Shown: one piece after another, positions 6,248 to 8,671 of the stretch
Numbering within the stretch: position 1 is the first letter of the stretch
Layout of the letters: each line of letters opens with the position of its first letter
Assembly: GCA_934504065.1 (NCBI GenBank)
Contig: CAKSVQ010000099.1
Location: 1-8,671 of the forward strand
Source of the DNA: an uncultured Dysosmobacter sp.
GTDB taxonomy: Bacteria; Bacillota; Clostridia; Oscillospirales; Oscillospiraceae
Direction of reading: 5' to 3'
Length of the DNA: 8,671 nt
Notes under the pieces: generated by a model
Told to the model about the DNA's origin: nothing
The model's input: the letters and a program-made list of their open reading frames with translations, nothing else
Databases searched by the model: none
Translations under genes and position numbers: made by a program

Positions 6248-6898
6248 TTACTTTTGCGTAGGGTCTTCTTCCGTGGGGCTGGGCACCGGATGCTCCTTGT
6301 GCTCCACCATGGCGCGGATCAACTCCACCGTGCCGCCCAGGCCAAGGCAGCTGGAATCCAGACAGAAGTCATAGCTGTCTACCGCGCCCCACTTCTGAGA
6401 GGAATAGTACTCATAGTAGGAAGCACGGCGCTTATCCGTTTTGATGATGAGCTTTCGCGCCTCGTCCGGGGAAATATTCTGCCGCTTGGCCACCCGCTGA
6501 ATACGCACATCCATCGGCGCGTGAATGAACAGGCTCAAATGGTTGGGATCATCCGCCAACGCGTAGTCCGCGCAGCGGCCGATCATCACGCAGGGACCCT
6601 GCGCCGCAATATGGCGAATGGTATCAAACGTGGCCAGATACACCTGCTGCTCCAAAGAGTCGCCTGCTCCGGTGCCGGGCAGGGCAAACATATAGGAATC
6701 CATCGCAATGGAGTACAGCAGGCTCTTGGGGCGCTCGTCAAAATTCTCGAAGATCTTTTCGCAAAGGCCGCTTTTTTTTGCCGCCTCCTGCAAAAGCTCT
6801 TTATCGTAGAACGGAATCCCCAGCTCTTTGGCCACACGGATGCCGACCTCCTTGCCGCCGCTGCCGAACTGCCGTCCAATAGTAATGATGGTTTTCAT
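6248..6898 (-). CDS. Cytidylate kinase-like family protein (P-loop nucleoside/nucleotide kinase fold)
   Basis: The 216-residue protein begins with ITIGRQFGSGGKEVGIRVAKELGIPFYDKELL. The Gly-rich P-loop (GRQFGSGGKEVG, 8-19) and the following YDKELL (31-36) define the cytidylate_kin2 group. Later motifs are IGRCADY (106-112), FIHAPMDVRIQRV (124-136) and KTDKRRASYYEYYSSQKWG (153-171), a lid-like region with Lys/Arg residues expected to contact phosphate. True Cmk proteins phosphorylate CMP and dCMP. This paralogous family is widespread in Clostridia, often beside unrelated genes, and its substrate is not established. The last 16 residues are polar and Pro-rich. The ATG at 6898 has AAGGAGGG about 6 bases upstream, separated by a T-run. 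It has its own promoter (7007-6979) and terminator, so it looks monocistronic with possible read-through into glycerate kinase. Confidence 0.85.
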   Translation of the reverse strand: MKTIITIGRQFGSGGKEVGIRVAKELGIPFYDKELLQEAAKKSGLCEKIFENFDERPKSLLYSIAMDSYMFALPGTGAGDSLEQQVYLATFDTIRHIAAQGPCVMIGRCADYALADDPNHLSLFIHAPMDVRIQRVAKRQNISPDEARKLIIKTDKRRASYYEYYSSQKWGAVDSYDFCLDSSCLGLGGTVELIRAMVEHKEHPVPSPTEEDPTQK

Positions 6899-6904
6899 AA
6901 AAAA

Positions 6905-6956
6905 CCCTCCTTCTGTGATTTGCTGCAACTGCGCCGTCCCCTAATCGGAGGGAGGG
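6905..6956 (-). promoter_or_regulatory. Leader with possible sequestration of the ribosome-binding site
   Basis: In the transcript of the kinase-like gene, CCCTCC occurs twice in overlapping register (complement of 6947-6952 and 6951-6956). Each copy is a perfect complement of GGAGGG in the Shine-Dalgarno site (complement of 6905-6910). Pairing would make a hairpin with a loop of about 36-40 bases and hide the ribosome-binding site. This is visible base complementarity; a regulatory role is inference. Confidence 0.35.
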
Positions 6957-6978
6957 AGCGCGCCGTCTTTCTGATAAA

Positions 6979-7007
6979 ATTATAACACCTTCCGGCAAGA
7001 CCGTCAA
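6979..7007 (-). promoter_or_regulatory. Near-consensus sigma-A promoter of the cytidylate-kinase-like gene
   Basis: On the - strand TTGACG (7007-7002) and a perfect TATAAT (6984-6979) are separated by 17 bases. The start should be near 6972, giving a leader of about 74 bases. It is the strongest-looking promoter in the window. Its -35 abuts the terminator palindrome at 7007-7044, sharing one base. Confidence 0.85.
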
Positions 7008-7044
7008 ATAAAAAACGAGGGTGCGCGCACCCTCGTTTTTTATT
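7007..7044. terminator. 38-bp perfect palindrome, bidirectional terminator
   Basis: The sequence is an uninterrupted palindrome: A/T-rich arms (AATAAAAAA / TTTTTTATT) flank CGAGGGTGCG / CGCACCCTCG, centred between 7025 and 7026. A 10-bp G+C-rich stem followed by six T on either strand is a classic intrinsic terminator. On the - strand it lies about 220 bases past the xdhC stop and directly before the next promoter, so it most likely ends the xdh transcript. Confidence 0.88.
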
Positions 7045-7258
7045 ATCGAAAAAGTGGTGTAGCCACTTTTTCGATAGAATTTCACTGCGCTCCGTGCCTC
7101 GGTTGGCCGCATAGCGGCCAATTCGACACACGCTCCGCGCAAAGTGTTTTCTGCCACGCACATGTCGCAGCAGAAAACGGATTTCACAGTTTTCGCGTCT
7201 CCGGACGCGAAACTCCGCGAGGCTCTTTCGACAAACTCAAACGAAGTACGCCCTCGCC
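7044..7258. repeat. Gene-free cluster of tandem hairpins (probable repetitive intergenic element)
   Basis: This stretch holds no supported gene but is packed with inverted repeats set almost end to end. A: 7044-7057 pairs with 7063-7076 (14 bp perfect, loop TGTAG). B: 7083-7146, an imperfect long hairpin whose tip is TTGGCCGC/GCGGCCAA (7103-7110 with 7114-7121, loop ATA) and whose base pairs CACT..GCGC with GCGC..AGTG. C: GTTTTCTGC (7146-7154) with GCAGAAAAC (7170-7178). D: TTTCGCGTC (7191-7199) with GACGCGAAA (7204-7212). E: GCGAGG (7217-7222) with CCTCGC (7252-7257). Its style recalls palindromic repeats scattered between genes in Faecalibacterium-like genomes; that is memory, not a search. 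It would form the 3' untranslated region of the xdh mRNA. Copy number cannot be judged from one window. Confidence 0.6.
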
Positions 7259-7261
7259 TTT

Positions 7262-7771
7262 TCAGTTTTCTGGCACAGGCTTGCCCAGTCGGCGGTACAT
7301 CGTTTTCTTCACCGCGCGGAGGATGTTTTCATACCCCGTGCAGCGGCACAGATGACCGGAGAGAAGCTTACGCAGTTCGTCGTCTGTATACTCCTTGCCG
7401 CTTTCCAGAATCTCCACCGCCGTCAGAATAAAACCGGGAGAGCAGAAGCCGCACTGGATCGCCGCTTCATCCATGAAAGCCTGCTGAATATCGGGCAGTT
7501 CACCGTTGGGGCCCAGCAGTCCCTCCAGCGTGCGGATATGCTTGCCCTCGGCCCATACTGCAAGATAAATGCAAGAGTTGAATGCCTCGCCGTCGATGAG
7601 CACGTTGCAGGCACCGCATTCCCCCACCTCGCAGCCCTTTTTCACCGAGGTCATGCGGAAATCGTTGCGCAGCATATCTGTCAGGCTGGCGCGGACATCC
7701 ACCGTCCGCTCTACATCCTTGCCGTTCAGATTGAAGTGGACGGTCTGATACTGCATGATATGCTTCTCCAT
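7262..7771 (-). CDS. xdhC: Xanthine dehydrogenase-type [2Fe-2S] iron-sulfur subunit (XdhC of E. coli nomenclature)
   Basis: The 169-residue protein carries the two [2Fe-2S] clusters that shuttle electrons from the molybdenum site to FAD in xanthine dehydrogenase/aldehyde oxidase-type hydroxylases. The N-terminal plant-ferredoxin domain has C47-x4-C52-x2-C55 (GCEVGECGAC) and C67. The C-terminal helical domain has C107-x2-C110 (QCGFC) and C142-x-C144 (LCRCTGY). All eight ligands are present. The segment SCIYLAVWAEGKHIRTLEG is strikingly like E. coli XdhC, which supports a purine hydroxylase subunit rather than CO dehydrogenase CoxS. The ATG at 7771 has GGGAGGTG about 8 bases upstream and shares one base with the xdhB stop (TAATG), so the two are translationally coupled. 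The name xdhC is also used elsewhere for an unrelated molybdenum-cofactor insertion protein. It is the last gene of its operon, followed by the hairpin element and the 38-bp palindromic terminator. Confidence 0.95.
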   Translation of the reverse strand: MEKHIMQYQTVHFNLNGKDVERTVDVRASLTDMLRNDFRMTSVKKGCEVGECGACNVLIDGEAFNSCIYLAVWAEGKHIRTLEGLLGPNGELPDIQQAFMDEAAIQCGFCSPGFILTAVEILESGKEYTDDELRKLLSGHLCRCTGYENILRAVKKTMYRRLGKPVPEN

Positions 7772-8652
7772 TACAGCACACCTCCCGCCAGCTTGACCGA
7801 TTCAATAAATGCCCGCTTGGCACTTTCCACCGCGATATGCATCCGGAAATCCTTTGCCGCGCGCCAGGAATCACGGGGATTGATGTCCGCCTTCACTGCC
7901 TGCGCAAATGTCTCCGCCAGTTCCAGACTGATCGGCTGGCCCGCTGCCGCCTGCTCCGCCGTCGCCGCCCGCAGCGGCACAGGCCCTGCCACGCCAAAGG
8001 CAACCCGCGCCCGCTCCACTCGCCTTTTATCAGCGGAAAGACGAACATTGACCGACGTTCCCAGTGTGGCAATATCCATGGCGTTGCGCATGGCATACTT
8101 GATATAGTGTCCAAAGGTATTCTCATAGCTCTCTTTGGGGATCAAAATTGCCGTCTGGATCTCCCCTTCCCGGATATCCACCTTTCCGGCCCGGATGTAA
8201 AAATCATGGATAGGCTGACGGCGGACACCCTCCGGCCCTGTCAGCTCCACGATGGCGTCATAGGCGTGCAGGGTGGATGCGGAGTCTGCCGAGGTCACAC
8301 CGTTGCAGGTATTGCCGCCGATGGTGCCCACATTGCGGATCTGGGGACCGCCCACCTGATCCACGGCCTCCCCCAGCACGTTGATGTACTTCTGGATCAG
8401 ACTGTCCCGGGTGATATGGGAAAAGCTGGTCAGCGAGCCGATCCGCAGCGTGCCGTCCGCTTCCATGGTCACACCCCGCAGTTCATCCAGACGCTGAATG
8501 GAGATCAGCTCCGCGCCTGCCCGTTTTCCTTCCCGCATCTGCACCAGCACATCGCTGCCGCCGGCAATGATCTGCGCCGAAGGATGCGCCAGACGAAGGC
8601 TGACGGCGTCCGCCACGTCTTTGGCCTGATAAAGCGCTTTCATATCATACAT
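7771..8652 (-). CDS. xdhB: Xanthine dehydrogenase-type FAD-binding subunit (XdhB)
   Basis: The 293-residue protein is the FAD subunit of a three-part molybdenum hydroxylase; it takes electrons from the Fe-S subunit and passes them to NAD+ or another acceptor. FAD contacts are expected at IIAGGSDVLVQMR (28-40) and GPQIRNVGTIGGNTCNGVTSADSAST (102-127), both nearly diagnostic. IKYAMRNAMDIATLGTSVNVRL (184-205), AFGVAGPVPLR (218-228) and SWRAAKDFRMHI (262-273) resemble E. coli XdhB (292 residues) along the whole length, so it is complete. The ATG at 8652 has AAGGAGGG 8 bases upstream; an ATG at 8643 is also in frame but lies further from that site. The gene overlaps xdhC by one base of start/stop. 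In most such operons the large molybdopterin subunit lies just upstream, which here would be beyond the right edge. Whether the substrate is xanthine, hypoxanthine or another heterocycle cannot be told from this subunit. Confidence 0.95.
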   Translation of the reverse strand: MYDMKALYQAKDVADAVSLRLAHPSAQIIAGGSDVLVQMREGKRAGAELISIQRLDELRGVTMEADGTLRIGSLTSFSHITRDSLIQKYINVLGEAVDQVGGPQIRNVGTIGGNTCNGVTSADSASTLHAYDAIVELTGPEGVRRQPIHDFYIRAGKVDIREGEIQTAILIPKESYENTFGHYIKYAMRNAMDIATLGTSVNVRLSADKRRVERARVAFGVAGPVPLRAATAEQAAAGQPISLELAETFAQAVKADINPRDSWRAAKDFRMHIAVESAKRAFIESVKLAGGVL

Positions 8653-8671
8653 CTGCGTTTCCCTCCTTCAC

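Noticed and set aside
6801..7187. Leftward open frame running from the hairpin element across the promoter into the kinase-like gene
   Set aside because: It spans a terminator, a near-consensus promoter and the real ribosome-binding site, so it is not a plausible gene; the open frame reflects the repeat element.
7044..7258. CRISPR array
   Set aside because: The inverted repeats differ from one another and there are no regularly spaced direct repeats or cas genes.

Overview
The window looks like a chromosomal segment of an anaerobic, GC-rich Gram-positive bacterium of the class Clostridia, probably Oscillospirales (Faecalibacterium/Gemmiger/Subdoligranulum-like). The grounds are strong AAGGAGG-type Shine-Dalgarno sites on nearly every gene, short intergenic gaps with hairpin-plus-U terminators, an ATP-type PEP carboxykinase, a two-cluster ferredoxin-type aldo/keto reductase and a molybdenum hydroxylase. 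The taxonomic call is inference from protein style. No phage, transposase, CRISPR, tRNA or rRNA is visible.

Layout. 1-103: edge of an upstream gene or leader. 104-958 (+): rsmA, 16S rRNA dimethyltransferase. 972-1079: a good sigma-A promoter and a structured leader. 1080-2648 (+): pckA, closed by a bidirectional terminator at 2658-2699. 4556 down to 2702 (-): a tight three-gene operon of an aldo/keto reductase with two [4Fe-4S] motifs, a WapI-immunity-like protein, and a lone Crp/Fnr-type sensor domain. 4659-5030 (+): a single-domain ModE-like DNA-binding regulator, transcribed divergently from that operon. The two promoters are exact mirror images sharing one TTTGCAAA palindrome as the -35 element of both. 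A terminator at 5029-5056 separates the regulator from the convergent glycerate kinase gene (6190-5060, -). Upstream of that, on the same strand, is a cytidylate-kinase-like P-loop protein (6898-6248) with its own near-consensus promoter and its own terminator. A hairpin-rich, gene-free element fills about 7044-7258. Last come xdhC and xdhB (7771-7262 and 8652-7771, -), the iron-sulfur and FAD subunits of a xanthine-dehydrogenase-type molybdenum enzyme. The molybdopterin subunit is not in the window and would be expected just beyond the right edge or elsewhere.

How they may work together. rsmA is housekeeping. pckA links PEP and oxaloacetate, and glycerate kinase feeds glycerate into lower glycolysis. 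XdhBC passes electrons from a purine or related heterocycle through Fe-S centres to FAD. A ModE-like regulator a few kilobases from a molybdoenzyme invites a molybdenum or purine link, but its clearest target by position is the divergent redox operon. The most unusual parts are that operon, its symmetric divergent promoter, and the multi-hairpin intergenic element.
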